A stretch of DNA of 32,704 nt from an uncultured Alphaproteobacteria bacterium (GTDB taxonomy: Bacteria > Pseudomonadota > Alphaproteobacteria > Caulobacterales > Hyphomonadaceae), in contig CAIKWZ010000059.1 in assembly GCA_903831255.1 (NCBI GenBank), forward strand, positions 1-32,704, given 5' to 3'. Below, one piece after another: positions 1 through 8,056 of the stretch. Made by a program: the position numbers and the translations under genes. Every line of letters begins with the position of its first letter. The stretch's first letter is position 1. A model generated the notes under the pieces. It worked only from the letters and a program-made list of their open reading frames with translations. It had not been told where the DNA came from and ran no database searches.

Positions 1-177
1 CACCTCCACGTCGACCTCGCCAAAACGACTAACCCCTCCAACGCTGAAGAGCTTTGCTTTGATCTGAGTGCCGGTTGAGGCCTCGTCGATACTCTCGCCG
101 AAGGTTTTTTCCTGAACGAGCGAACACCCTGCCCCCAGAGTGGCCGCCAGCGCCACTATCGCGATCCGAAAAGCCAT
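1..177 (-). CDS. BON-domain lipoprotein, C-terminus cut by window edge
   Basis: Only the first 59 codons are in the window. The product begins MAFRIAIVALAATLGAGCSL, a short hydrophobic signal peptide ending in a probable lipobox with Cys18, followed by a stretch (EKTFGESIDEASTGTQIKAK) typical of the start of BON-domain envelope proteins, which bind phospholipid surfaces and are often stress-related. The start is supported by a strong ribosome binding site (GGAAGGA, 184-190) six bases upstream of the ATG. It lies downstream of rsmI on the same strand, a neighbourhood common in alphaproteobacteria. The rest of the protein, including most of the BON fold, is outside the window, so the family call rests on the N-terminal pattern and context. 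Confidence 0.75.
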   Translation of the reverse strand, partial: MAFRIAIVALAATLGAGCSLVQEKTFGESIDEASTGTQIKAKLFSVGGVSRFGEVDVEV

Positions 178-183
178 GATCGG

Positions 184-190
184 TCCTTCC
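184..190 (-). promoter_or_regulatory. Ribosome binding site of the BON lipoprotein
   Basis: GGAAGGA on the minus strand, six bases before the ATG at 177. It decides the start of a reading frame that is open to the window edge. Confidence 0.6.
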
Positions 191-282
191 GCCTCCAAAC
201 CCATACTGCAGCCGCCTCGGCCAAGAGACACCCTCCACGAGGTTCCCGAGATAGTCTAAGGGATCTTCGCAAGCGCGCCTAA

Positions 283-1302
283 TCAGCCAGCTTCACTCGT
301 CGTCTGTCTCCGAAGAACCAGCATCCTGTCGTAGACGGTCCGACGGGATAAACCTAGTCGCATGGCGATCTCCGAGGCAACCTCGCCGAGCTTTCGCTCA
401 AAACCAGCCGAAAGAATGGCGGCGTCAAGTTCATCCTGTGAAGGCTCACCGGCCTGATCGGCGTTCGGGGGGGCCAATATGATCACCAGCTCTCCCCGGG
501 GCGGACCTAAATGGGTATAATGTGCGGCGAGGTCGGAGAGTGAGCCTCGCCGGGTTTCCTCGAAAACCTTGCTGATTTCCCTCGCCACCGCCGCCTCACG
601 ATTTCCGAACACCTGGGCCATGTCCTCGAGGCATTCCGCCAATCGAGACGGTCCTTCAAAAAAAATGAGCGTGGATGAAAAAGGAGCGAGATCGAGAAAG
701 AAGCGCCTGCGCGCCGCGGAACGCGCTGGGGGGAACCCGACGAACATGAACCTGTCGGTCGGCAGACCTGAGACGGCCAATCCGGCAAGAACCGCTGAGG
801 CCCCTGGAATCGCCGTCACACGAATTCCGTCTCTGGCGGCTTCGCGGACCAGTTTGAAACCCGGATCAGACACCAAAGGGGTGCCGGCGTCGCTTATCAA
901 GGCCACAGACGCGCCGCCTCTAAGCTCTGATAAGATATGAGGTCTCATCTGCGCGCCGTTATGGTCGTGGTAGGACTTAACGGGGGTCGAGATCCCGTAG
1001 GCGGCCAGCAGTCGGGCGGCCACTCGCGTATCTTCCGCGCAGATGAAACGAACCGATGAGAGGACATCAAGCGCTCTGAGCGTGATATCGCGCAGATTAC
1101 CTATTGGAGTGGACACGACATAAAGTCCCGGATCGAGGTCGGGATCCTGGCGGATCACAGAATGGGATAAAGTCTGTACGGACCCTGGTTCCGCACCTGG
1201 GACTGGCGTTGCGCCTTGTGTCGACTCGAGCCGAGCCCTAGTCTCCGACCTGCTCCTCGGCGGTATCTGTGCCGAACCACGAGGGGTCATCGGGCGCGCC
1301 AT
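283..1302 (-). CDS. rsmI: 16S rRNA (cytidine1402-2'-O)-methyltransferase RsmI
   Basis: RsmI uses S-adenosylmethionine to 2'-O-methylate C1402 in the decoding centre of 16S rRNA. The tetrapyrrole-methylase fold is clear: STPIGNLRDITLRAL, CAEDTR, the glycine loop SDAGTPLVSDPG, then IPGASAVLAGLAVSGLPTD. A C-terminal helix-turn-helix tail (LGLSRRTVYDRMLVL) matches the RsmI-specific extension. From the ATG at 1302 the protein has 339 residues, with about 55 Arg/Pro-rich residues before the conserved start of the fold. A GTG at 1158 would give 291 residues, much closer to the family's usual length, and would leave about 175 bp for the divergent promoter of the LppC gene instead of 32 bp. I therefore suspect the shorter form but cannot prove it, since neither start has a convincing ribosome binding site. 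Seven consecutive G (467-473) lie near the 3' part of the gene. Confidence 0.95.
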   Translation of the reverse strand: MARPMTPRGSAQIPPRSRSETRARLESTQGATPVPGAEPGSVQTLSHSVIRQDPDLDPGLYVVSTPIGNLRDITLRALDVLSSVRFICAEDTRVAARLLAAYGISTPVKSYHDHNGAQMRPHILSELRGGASVALISDAGTPLVSDPGFKLVREAARDGIRVTAIPGASAVLAGLAVSGLPTDRFMFVGFPPARSAARRRFFLDLAPFSSTLIFFEGPSRLAECLEDMAQVFGNREAAVAREISKVFEETRRGSLSDLAAHYTHLGPPRGELVIILAPPNADQAGEPSQDELDAAILSAGFERKLGEVASEIAMRLGLSRRTVYDRMLVLRRQTTSEAG

Positions 1303-1334
1303 AGGGTCCTCACTATCTCGAACGGGAAGCCGAC

Positions 1335-2627
1335 ATGATTCTCAGCCTCAGCTGGAAGCCTCTCATCCTGACCTGCCTAGTCACTCTGACAATGGCGTCA
1401 GGATGCGCAAGCGGAACTGTAAGGCCGACCACCCCCACCTATACAGGCAATGAGCGCCCCGAACCAAGCCGACCCATTCGTCCTGCAGCCCCGACGGAAA
1501 CGGGAGCCGTTTCGGATCGATATGCAGACAGTCGCTCAGCATACATACCTCGCCACCTGCCCCGCGCAGACGTCGTGGGAATGCATCGCGTCGCCGTCCT
1601 ACTTCCCTTCTCATCCAACGATCCGAACGTTCGTCGGCTTGCCCGAGGGCTCTTCAACGCCGTGCAGCTCGCGATGTTTGAAGTCGGGTCCGACAGGGTG
1701 GTGCTGATGCCGAAAGATACCGGAGGAGACGCCCAACTCGCGGGCAAGGCGGCCCGAGAGGCTATTCAGGATGGTGCGGTAGCTATCATTGGTCCGCTGT
1801 TCTCCCAGCAGATCGCGACAGTCGCTGCGGAGGCTCAAACGATCAATGCGCCGGTCCTGTCGTTTTCAACTGATATCGGCTCGCTCGGAAAGGGGGCCTA
1901 TCTTGTTTCGCTGACACCCCGAACCGAGGTCGAAAGGATCGTCGATTACGCCGTTGAAGCAGGCATCACGCGGTTCGCGATGTTCGGCCCCAACTCCGCC
2001 TACGGGCGCACCGTGGAGACCGCCCTTCGAGAGGAAACCGCCAAGAAGGGCGCGCTGGTTGTCGCAGTGGAGTACTACAGTCCAGGCGAAAGCTCTCCGC
2101 AACAGGCCGCCAGACGACTCGCTGGCGTCGTGAAATCAGAAGACCGTTCCTCACCTGGAAAGGTGGCGGTGCTGATTCCGGAACGAGGCGTGCAGCTGAG
2201 GACCGTCGCGTCCCTTCTCCCCTATTTCGACGTCAACGTCCGTCAGGTGAAGTTCCTGGGAACCGGCGCATGGAACGATCCGGAAGTCTGGCGCGAACCA
2301 TCACTTTTCGGGGGGCTGTTTCCGGCGCCCGACCCCGCGTCCGTAGCGGACTTTGACAAACGATATCAGGAGGTCTTCGGTGAAGCGCCTCCCTCTCTGT
2401 CATCGTACGGCTATGACGCCGGCGCTCTCGCAGCGACCCTAGCAGGCCTCGATCAGATAAGCAGCTCAATGATCGAACGGGACGAGGGCTGGCAGGGGAT
2501 CACAGGCCTGTTCCGTTTCCGAAGCGACGGCGGCGCTGAACGCGGTCTCGCGGTGATGCAAGTCCAGACCCAGGGCGGGGTCCGGACCATTTCGCCCGCG
2601 ATAGCGAGTTTCGGACCCGTTTCCTGA
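1335..2627 (+). CDS. LppC/LpoA-family penicillin-binding protein activator lipoprotein
   Basis: A 430-residue exported lipoprotein: hydrophobic signal peptide ending in the lipobox ASGC (residues 21-24), a Pro/Thr-rich linker, then from about residue 83 a periplasmic-binding-protein type I fold (HRVAVLLPFS, AIIGPLFSQQIATVA, VLSFSTDIGSLG, FAMFGPNSAYGRTVETAL). This is the YraM/LppC C-terminal domain, which in gamma-proteobacteria activates penicillin-binding protein 1A. The alphaproteobacterial versions lack the N-terminal TPR domain of E. coli LpoA, as here, so their exact partner is less certain. The gene is divergent from rsmI, a conserved arrangement. The frame ends at a TGA, and the downstream gene hemW is convergent. 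Confidence 0.88.
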   Translation: MILSLSWKPLILTCLVTLTMASGCASGTVRPTTPTYTGNERPEPSRPIRPAAPTETGAVSDRYADSRSAYIPRHLPRADVVGMHRVAVLLPFSSNDPNVRRLARGLFNAVQLAMFEVGSDRVVLMPKDTGGDAQLAGKAAREAIQDGAVAIIGPLFSQQIATVAAEAQTINAPVLSFSTDIGSLGKGAYLVSLTPRTEVERIVDYAVEAGITRFAMFGPNSAYGRTVETALREETAKKGALVVAVEYYSPGESSPQQAARRLAGVVKSEDRSSPGKVAVLIPERGVQLRTVASLLPYFDVNVRQVKFLGTGAWNDPEVWREPSLFGGLFPAPDPASVADFDKRYQEVFGEAPPSLSSYGYDAGALAATLAGLDQISSSMIERDEGWQGITGLFRFRSDGGAERGLAVMQVQTQGGVRTISPAIASFGPVS

Positions 2628-2663
2628 TCTTCGATGCCAGCTCGATGACGAGGCCGCTCCGGG

Positions 2664-3812
2664 TCAGGGCGAGAGCAGCAGAGAAATGCGATCAGCCGCT
2701 AACCGGCCGGTGAGCGTCAATCTGATGCGATCCGTCACTCGATCTAGGAAGCCCAGCTCCTGAAGATCGGTGATCTCTCGTTCAGACGGCTGGAAGCCAA
2801 GGGCATTTAGGTCGTCCATCCTGAGCCCCTCTGTCATTCGTAACCCCATCGAAACCCGCTCCCGGATCTGGTCCAGACGGCTTAACGACTGAAGCACGGA
2901 TCGACCATGTCCGCGTGACGCGACCTGTTTCTGGTAGGCGACAGGATTCTCTTCCGTTTCAATCGCAAGTCGTTCATCTCCCACCGTCAAGCGCCCGTGT
3001 GCGCCCGGGCCCACACCCACCCAGTCTCCGCTTTCCCAGTAAATCCGATTATGCCGCGAAACGTCCGATGGCTTCCGCGCGTGGTTGGATATCTCATAGG
3101 CTGGATAACCTGCGTCCTCGCACCGGCGCTGAGTTGCCTCATAGAGGTCGGCGGCAAGATCTTCGTCCGGAGGAGTCCAATCACCCCTCTTCACTGAACG
3201 GGCGAAAGCTGCGCCCTTTTCAATCGTGAGCTCGTACAGCGACAAATGACCGACGGGAAGCGACAGAGCGAGCGACAGTTCGGCCTCCCAGTCCCTGACT
3301 GTCCGACCAGGAAGGGCATAGATCAAATCGAGAGACACACTTGGAAAATGGCTGCAGGCGACATCCAGAGCGCGTAAGGCGTCCTTCGCCGAGTGGGTTC
3401 GCCCAAGAAAGGCGAGGTTTTCGTCATTGAGCGACTGAACTCCGAGAGAGAGCCTGCCGACCCCGGCCTCACCGACAGACTGAAATCGGCCGAAATCGTC
3501 AGGATTCGCCTCGAGTGTGATCTCAGCTCCGGCCTTCAGGCCCCAAAGATCACGAATACACTCGAGAACCCGCGTTATGTGCTCTCCGGACATAAGCGAC
3601 GGCGTCCCTCCGCCGAAAAAAACTGTATCGACGAGCCTTGGGCCCGTCATATCTCTAGATGCGCGAAGATCTCCGCATAGAGCATCCAGAAGAGGATCTG
3701 GACGGCGAAGCTTCGCAGCGTAGACGTTAAAGTCACAATAGGGGCAGACCCGGGTGCAGTAAGGCCAATGGATGTAGACGCCAAAACCGCGGGCTGGTTC
3801 GAAGTCCGCCAT
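2664..3812 (-). CDS. hemW: HemW, radical SAM haem chaperone (coproporphyrinogen III oxidase-like)
   Basis: A 382-residue radical SAM protein. The iron-sulfur motif CxxxCxxC is Cys19, Cys23, Cys26 (YCTRVCPYCDFN), followed by the SAM-binding FFGGGTPSLM. HNRIYW within RHNRIYWESGDWVG is the HNxxYW haem-binding motif that marks HemW rather than the true oxidase HemN. HemW binds haem and hands it to membrane proteins. It is the last gene of the minus-strand run rph, beta-lactamase, rdgB, hemW, with 60 bp between rdgB and hemW. RdgB-HemW adjacency is very common in alphaproteobacteria. Older annotation as oxygen-independent coproporphyrinogen III oxidase should be avoided. Confidence 0.93.
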   Translation of the reverse strand: MADFEPARGFGVYIHWPYCTRVCPYCDFNVYAAKLRRPDPLLDALCGDLRASRDMTGPRLVDTVFFGGGTPSLMSGEHITRVLECIRDLWGLKAGAEITLEANPDDFGRFQSVGEAGVGRLSLGVQSLNDENLAFLGRTHSAKDALRALDVACSHFPSVSLDLIYALPGRTVRDWEAELSLALSLPVGHLSLYELTIEKGAAFARSVKRGDWTPPDEDLAADLYEATQRRCEDAGYPAYEISNHARKPSDVSRHNRIYWESGDWVGVGPGAHGRLTVGDERLAIETEENPVAYQKQVASRGHGRSVLQSLSRLDQIRERVSMGLRMTEGLRMDDLNALGFQPSEREITDLQELGFLDRVTDRIRLTLTGRLAADRISLLLSP

Positions 3813-3872
3813 AGTCAGACCTTCACCTGAATTCGAAAACAGACATCGTACTTCGCAAAGCAGGCGGCGGGA

Positions 3873-4529
3873 TTATCCACCGTCTGCGTTCCTGACAGCG
3901 TCAACCATCTCTGGCTCGGAAAGTCTAACCAGCAGCTTCTCGAAGGCGCGCGCCCGATGACTTATGCGATGCTTGTAATCCGGGTCCATTTCACCAAAAG
4001 TCATCTCCTCGCCTTCCGGAACAAAGACAGGGTCATAACCAAATCCCCGCTCGCCTCTTGGAGGCCAGACAAGATGGCCGGCGATTTCCCCCTGGAAGGT
4101 CTCAACCTGACCGTTGGGCCAGGCAAGAGATAAAGCGCAGATAAATCGAGCTCGTCTGTCAAGGACACCTTCCTTCGCCTCTGCCTGAAGCGCCTCCTCA
4201 ACTTTTCTCATTGCGGATTGAAAGTCCTTTTCCGGACCAGCCCAACGCGCCGAATAGATTCCCGGCGCTCCGCCCAATGCATCAACCGAGAGACCTGAGT
4301 CGTCCGCGAGGGACACACGGCCAGCCGAAAGGGCGGCTGCAAGAGCCTTCAACTCCGCGTTTCCTGCGAAGGTATCAGCCGTTTCCTCAGGCTCAGCCAG
4401 ACCGAGATCGCCAGCTGAATCACAAGACAGGCCGAGTTCGCTGAGAAGAGCGCCAATCTCCCGGACTTTTCCCGAATTATGGCTTGCAATAAGTATTCGC
4501 CCGCCGGGCGTCAGCTGCTTCGTGTTCAT
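3873..4529 (-). CDS. rdgB: RdgB/HAM1 non-canonical purine NTP pyrophosphatase
   Basis: RdgB hydrolyses ITP, dITP and XTP to monophosphates, keeping deaminated purines out of DNA and RNA. Family motifs are all present: [14 protein letters not shown] at the N-terminus, [25 protein letters not shown] in the middle, [11 protein letters not shown] and [10 protein letters not shown] near the end. I place the start at the ATG at 4529 (218 residues) because an AAGGG sits six bases upstream. An in-frame ATG at 4574 would add 15 residues that the family lacks and has only a weak ribosome site, although it would shorten the gap to the beta-lactamase from 58 to 13 bases. It belongs to the rph-bla-rdgB-hemW operon. 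Confidence 0.93.
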   Translation of the reverse strand: MNTKQLTPGGRILIASHNSGKVREIGALLSELGLSCDSAGDLGLAEPEETADTFAGNAELKALAAALSAGRVSLADDSGLSVDALGGAPGIYSARWAGPEKDFQSAMRKVEEALQAEAKEGVLDRRARFICALSLAWPNGQVETFQGEIAGHLVWPPRGERGFGYDPVFVPEGEEMTFGEMDPDYKHRISHRARAFEKLLVRLSEPEMVDAVRNADGG

Positions 4530-4587
4530 CGTCCGCCCTTGCGCAAACCCCAGACCTACGCCCTCGGTTCCCATAGCACATGTCCGC

Positions 4588-5502
4588 TTATGAAGGCGCT
4601 CCGATAGCCTCGGAACCCAAAACGGCCCGATGCGCGAGGGTCGCTACCTCCGCGTGCACGTCGTCCCTCAGGGACGATGGAGCGGAACCTCCCGAGATAA
4701 AGCACACGATGATAATCGGTCTTCGCCGAGGGGGCCACACCACTGCAACGTCGTTATGAGCGCCGTTTGATCCCGTGCCGGTCTTGTCGCCAGCCCTCCA
4801 CGATGACGGTAATCCCGCTCGAAGTCTCGAGAGACCGGTGGTGCTGGACTGAAGCCACTCCGCCAGAAGATTTTGGGATCTCGGGCTGAGAACCCCACCC
4901 GTCATCACTCTCGAGAGCGAAGCCGCCATTGCTTGAGGGGTGGTCGTATCACGAATGTCTCCCGACGCATTCTCGTTCAAAAACGGCTCTAATCGGTCCA
5001 GTCGCGTGGCGTTATCTCCCATTTTTCTCAGGAAACGCGTTACCCCGGCGGGCGGCAAAACCCGGGTCATGAGCAGGTTAGCCGCGCCGTTATCGCTTGT
5101 GATCACGATGGCGGCGCAAAGATCTGCAAGAGAAATGGTCGTCGAGGCGCCGTCACCGGCGCGCGACAAACGATCCCTGAGCACGGGGGAATAGGAGAGC
5201 AAGTCCGCCTCGACGAATCTTAGTGAATCGTCCAGCGACAACAATCCCCGATCGCTAAGCTCCAAAACAGCCGCTGCAAGGATCCACTTGAAGGTGGAAG
5301 ACATCGCAAATCGCTCATGTGGTCGATAGGACTGAGTCCGCCCGGTCTGGGTGTCGATTATGAAGGCTCCGAGACGGCCCCCGCCTAACCGCGCCTCCAA
5401 GCCCTCGAAGCTGCCGCTTTCGACCTCCCCCGGGGTCGTCCAACAGGACGAAAGAGCCGCACACGAGCCTAGCGTAAGCAGCATCCGTCTTGACGGCGTC
5501 AT
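4588..5502 (-). CDS. Class A serine beta-lactamase, predicted lipoprotein
   Basis: A 304-residue protein with every class A landmark: catalytic S69-T-F-K72, SDN loop S136-D-N138, general base E172 in EPFLN (the Ambler E166xxxN170 motif), and K240-T-G242. It should hydrolyse beta-lactams in the periplasm; the substrate range cannot be read from sequence. The N-terminus (RRMLLTLG, then LSSC with Cys20) combines a twin-arginine pair with a lipobox, so it is probably exported folded through Tat and lipid-anchored. Its ATG overlaps the rph stop by four bases (ATGA, 5499-5502), implying translational coupling. That ties expression to a housekeeping operon rather than to an AmpR or BlaI-type regulator, none of which is nearby. 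No transposon ends or integron sites are visible. Confidence 0.93.
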   Translation of the reverse strand: MTPSRRMLLTLGSCAALSSCWTTPGEVESGSFEGLEARLGGGRLGAFIIDTQTGRTQSYRPHERFAMSSTFKWILAAAVLELSDRGLLSLDDSLRFVEADLLSYSPVLRDRLSRAGDGASTTISLADLCAAIVITSDNGAANLLMTRVLPPAGVTRFLRKMGDNATRLDRLEPFLNENASGDIRDTTTPQAMAASLSRVMTGGVLSPRSQNLLAEWLQSSTTGLSRLRAGLPSSWRAGDKTGTGSNGAHNDVAVVWPPRRRPIIIVCFISGGSAPSSLRDDVHAEVATLAHRAVLGSEAIGAPS

Positions 5503-6215
5503 CTCCCCAGAGCCGTCCTCTGCAAATCAAACAGCTGAGCGCATCCCTGCTCAGCCAGATCCATCAATTGACCAAATTCATCGCGGGAGAAGGCCCGCTG
5601 CTCTCCCGAGCCCTGAACCTCAACCAGGCGACCGTCTGACGACATAACGAAGTTGGCGTCCACTTCAGCCCGACTATCCTCGGAGTAATCAAGGTCAAGA
5701 ATCGGCGCACTGGCGAAAAGGCCGCACGACACGGCAGCAACCTGCGCCACGATCGGGTCTGACTTTATGACCCCCTCCTCTCGCAGATATCGCATCGCCA
5801 ACGCCATAGCCACATAGCCCCCTGTGATCGCCGCAGTTCGTGTGCCGCCGTCGGCCTGCAGGACGTCGCAGTCTATGGTGAGGGTGTTGTCACCTAGGGC
5901 CTTGAGATCTGTCACCGCGCGAAGCGAGCGACCGATGAGACGCTGGATCTCCTGTGTCCGACCCGACTGCCGTCCCTCCGCCGCCTCCCGACGACCGCGC
6001 GTGTGGGTTGCGCGAGGGAGCATGCCATACTCCGCTGTCACCCAACCCTCGCCGCTTCCCCTCTTCCATCTGGGTGTCTCGGCAGCCCAACTGGCTGTGC
6101 AGAGGACATGAGTGTCGCCGAACCGAGCGAGACACGAGCCTTCTGCGTAACGAGCCGCCCCCGGCTCGAAGCTCACTGCCCTGAGCTGGTGGGACTGTCG
6201 ACCGGATGGACGCAT
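5499..6215 (-). CDS. rph: Ribonuclease PH
   Basis: Rph is a phosphate-dependent 3'-5' exonuclease that trims tRNA 3' ends. The protein (238 residues, the usual size) starts [19 protein letters not shown] and carries the RNase PH signature regions: [25 protein letters not shown], the phosphate-binding Arg-rich [38 protein letters not shown]. The start at 6215 is preferred because GAGGT lies about eight bases upstream. A TTG at 6230 would be in frame but falls at the ribosome site itself. It is divergent from hrcA across 79 bp and heads the operon with bla, rdgB and hemW. The rph/hrcA divergence is a conserved alphaproteobacterial arrangement. Confidence 0.96.
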   Translation of the reverse strand: MRPSGRQSHQLRAVSFEPGAARYAEGSCLARFGDTHVLCTASWAAETPRWKRGSGEGWVTAEYGMLPRATHTRGRREAAEGRQSGRTQEIQRLIGRSLRAVTDLKALGDNTLTIDCDVLQADGGTRTAAITGGYVAMALAMRYLREEGVIKSDPIVAQVAAVSCGLFASAPILDLDYSEDSRAEVDANFVMSSDGRLVEVQGSGEQRAFSRDEFGQLMDLAEQGCAQLFDLQRTALGR

Positions 6216-6294
6216 GATACCTGACCTCAAAGCAAATATCGGGTCTTCAGGACAGATTGAAAATCGGCAGGATCGCCCTTAGCTTCCCCACGTC

Positions 6295-7431
6295 ATGACC
6301 TCCGCCCCGACCCGAACCGCCCCCGGCATAACCTCCCCTACTCAGCCGTCAACCTTTGCGGCCATGGACCAGCGGTCCAGGGACATCTTCCGTGAAGTGG
6401 TGCAGTCCTATCTGGACACCGGCGAGCCCGTCGGTTCGCGAACCATTTCAAGGCGAGGGGTCTCTTTATCCCCTGCTTCGATAAGAAATGTGATGTCGGA
6501 CCTGGCGGACCTCGGTTTGCTGGACGCGCCCCACATCTCATCGGGCAGAATCCCGACCCATGCGGGACTTCGGATGTTTGTGGACTCGCTCCTTCAGATC
6601 GGCGAACCCGCGGATGCCGATAAACAGGCTATTGAGGGGCGGCTCGCGGGCAGCCGCGGAAAACGACTGGAAGCCGTTCTTGCGGATGCATCCGAGCTGC
6701 TGTCGGGGCTCGTCGGCGGCGCAGGCCTGGTAACCACACCGACCCATGACGGCCCGGTACGGCACGTGGAGTTTGTTCGCATTTCCTCCGAACAGGCCCT
6801 TGCGGTCATTGTTGCGGAAACGGGCGATGTCGAAAACCGGTTGCTGGCCCTGCCGCCGGGCCTTCCGGCCTCAGCTTTGGTGGAGGCCGGAAACTACCTC
6901 AACGCCCGCATGAAGGGTCGAACTCTTTCAGAGGCTCGAGAAGCTGTCACACTCGAGATCCGGTCGCGGCGCGCCGCTCTCGACGAAGCAACCTCTCAAC
7001 TCGTCGAGGATGGATTGGCCCAGTGGTCGGGAGAGGATCCGGGCCGTGGCCGATCGCTCATCGTGCGGGGGCGCGCCAATCTCCTCGATGAAACCGGTGA
7101 GCCCCAATCGCTTGACCGGGTTCGTGACCTCTTCGCCGAGCTCGAGCGGTCGGAAAACCTTCTAAATATTCTGGACACAGCCCGGCTCGCCGAGGGTGTC
7201 AGGCTTTTCATCGGATCGGAGAATCCCCTGTTTTCGCTATCTGGCTCGGCAATGATTGTCGCTCCCTATATCAATGCGGAACGAAAGATCGTAGGCGCTT
7301 TGGGCGTGATCGGACCGACCCGGTTGAATTACGCTAGGGTTATCCCGATGGTAGACTACACAGCACAAGTGGTCGGCCGTCTGGTCGGCGATCCCTCCCG
7401 AAAAGGTCCCGGTTCGACTATCAGAGAGTAG
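6295..7431 (+). CDS. hrcA: Heat-inducible transcription repressor HrcA
   Basis: A 378-residue HrcA: N-terminal winged helix (REVVQSYLDTGEPVGSRTIS, SLSPASIRNVMSDLADLGLL, HISSGRIPTHAGLRMFVDSLL), GAF-like middle domain (VRHVEFVRISSEQALAVIVAETG) and C-terminal dimerisation region (LFIGSENPLFSLSGSAMIVAPY, GALGVIGPTRLNYARVIPMVDY). HrcA represses chaperone genes by binding the CIRCE inverted repeat, with GroEL as co-repressor. I see no CIRCE (TTAGCACTC-N9-GAGTGCTAA) in this window, so its targets, typically groESL, should lie elsewhere. The ATG at 6295 has no clear ribosome site; an ATG at 6364 would remove a 23-residue Thr/Pro-rich leader. grpE follows after five bases. Confidence 0.96.
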   Translation: MTSAPTRTAPGITSPTQPSTFAAMDQRSRDIFREVVQSYLDTGEPVGSRTISRRGVSLSPASIRNVMSDLADLGLLDAPHISSGRIPTHAGLRMFVDSLLQIGEPADADKQAIEGRLAGSRGKRLEAVLADASELLSGLVGGAGLVTTPTHDGPVRHVEFVRISSEQALAVIVAETGDVENRLLALPPGLPASALVEAGNYLNARMKGRTLSEAREAVTLEIRSRRAALDEATSQLVEDGLAQWSGEDPGRGRSLIVRGRANLLDETGEPQSLDRVRDLFAELERSENLLNILDTARLAEGVRLFIGSENPLFSLSGSAMIVAPYINAERKIVGALGVIGPTRLNYARVIPMVDYTAQVVGRLVGDPSRKGPGSTIRE

Positions 7432-7436
7432 ACATA

Positions 7437-8012
7437 ATGACCGACGCAATCGATCCCTTGGATACGCCCGACACCCAAGACGCAGAAAACGCGGCCGCAG
7501 AGGCCGCTACGGATAATGGGCAGGATGCCTCACTGTCAGGCAAAGTTCAGTCGCTCGAAACTGAACGGGACTCTCTGAAGGAACAGCTTCTACGTGTCCT
7601 CGCGGAGACCGAAAACGTCCGTAAGCGCGCCAACAGGCAAATCGCCGATGAGCGGATCTATGCGGTCGAAAAGTTCGCGCGCGATGTGCTTACGGTGTCG
7701 GATAATCTGGCGCGCGCCCTCTCTGCGGTACCCTCAGATGTCCGCGGATTATTGCCGGAGGCGGCGCGAAACCTCATTGACGGCGTTGAGCTCACTCAAA
7801 AGGAGCTCCATTCGGTGCTCGCCCGCCATGGGGTCACGGTGATCAACGCGACGCCTGGAACTGAATTCGATCCGGCACTCCATCAGGCGGTGACTCAGAT
7901 CCCTTCCGACCAGGCCTCAGGCCTGGTTGTCGAGACATTCCAAAGCGGGTGGAGGATCGGAGAAAGGACGCTTCGCGCCGCAATGGTGGCGGTCAGTTCG
8001 GGCCCCGGCTAA
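7437..8012 (+). CDS. grpE: Nucleotide exchange factor GrpE
   Basis: A 191-residue GrpE homodimer subunit that releases ADP from DnaK. It has an acidic, Ala-rich N-terminus, a long coiled coil (about residues 35-70, LETERDSLKEQLLRVLAETE), and the beta-wing core (VELTQKELHSVLARHGV, FDPALHQAVTQIPSD, VVETFQSGWRIGERTLRAAMV). It starts five bases after hrcA stops, so both are probably co-transcribed. It ends facing the flagellar gene at 8047, with a short inverted repeat between them. Confidence 0.96.
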   Translation: MTDAIDPLDTPDTQDAENAAAEAATDNGQDASLSGKVQSLETERDSLKEQLLRVLAETENVRKRANRQIADERIYAVEKFARDVLTVSDNLARALSAVPSDVRGLLPEAARNLIDGVELTQKELHSVLARHGVTVINATPGTEFDPALHQAVTQIPSDQASGLVVETFQSGWRIGERTLRAAMVAVSSGPG

Positions 8013-8030
8013 CGTCTGACATCGGCGGGG

Positions 8031-8056
8031 GACCGCTATGCGCCCGTTAAGCGGTC
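8031..8056. terminator. Inverted repeat between convergent grpE and DUF1217 gene
   Basis: GACCGCT (8031-8037) and AGCGGTC (8050-8056) form a perfect 7-bp stem with a 12-base loop. It spans the stop codon of the flagellar gene and lies 18 bases after grpE stops. Its position between convergent genes suits a bidirectional terminator, but there is no T tract on either side, so the call is weak. Confidence 0.25.

Noticed and set aside
29-238. 69-codon minus-strand frame at the window start
   Set aside because: Overlaps the better-supported BON lipoprotein frame, which has a signal peptide, lipobox and strong ribosome site; this frame has none.
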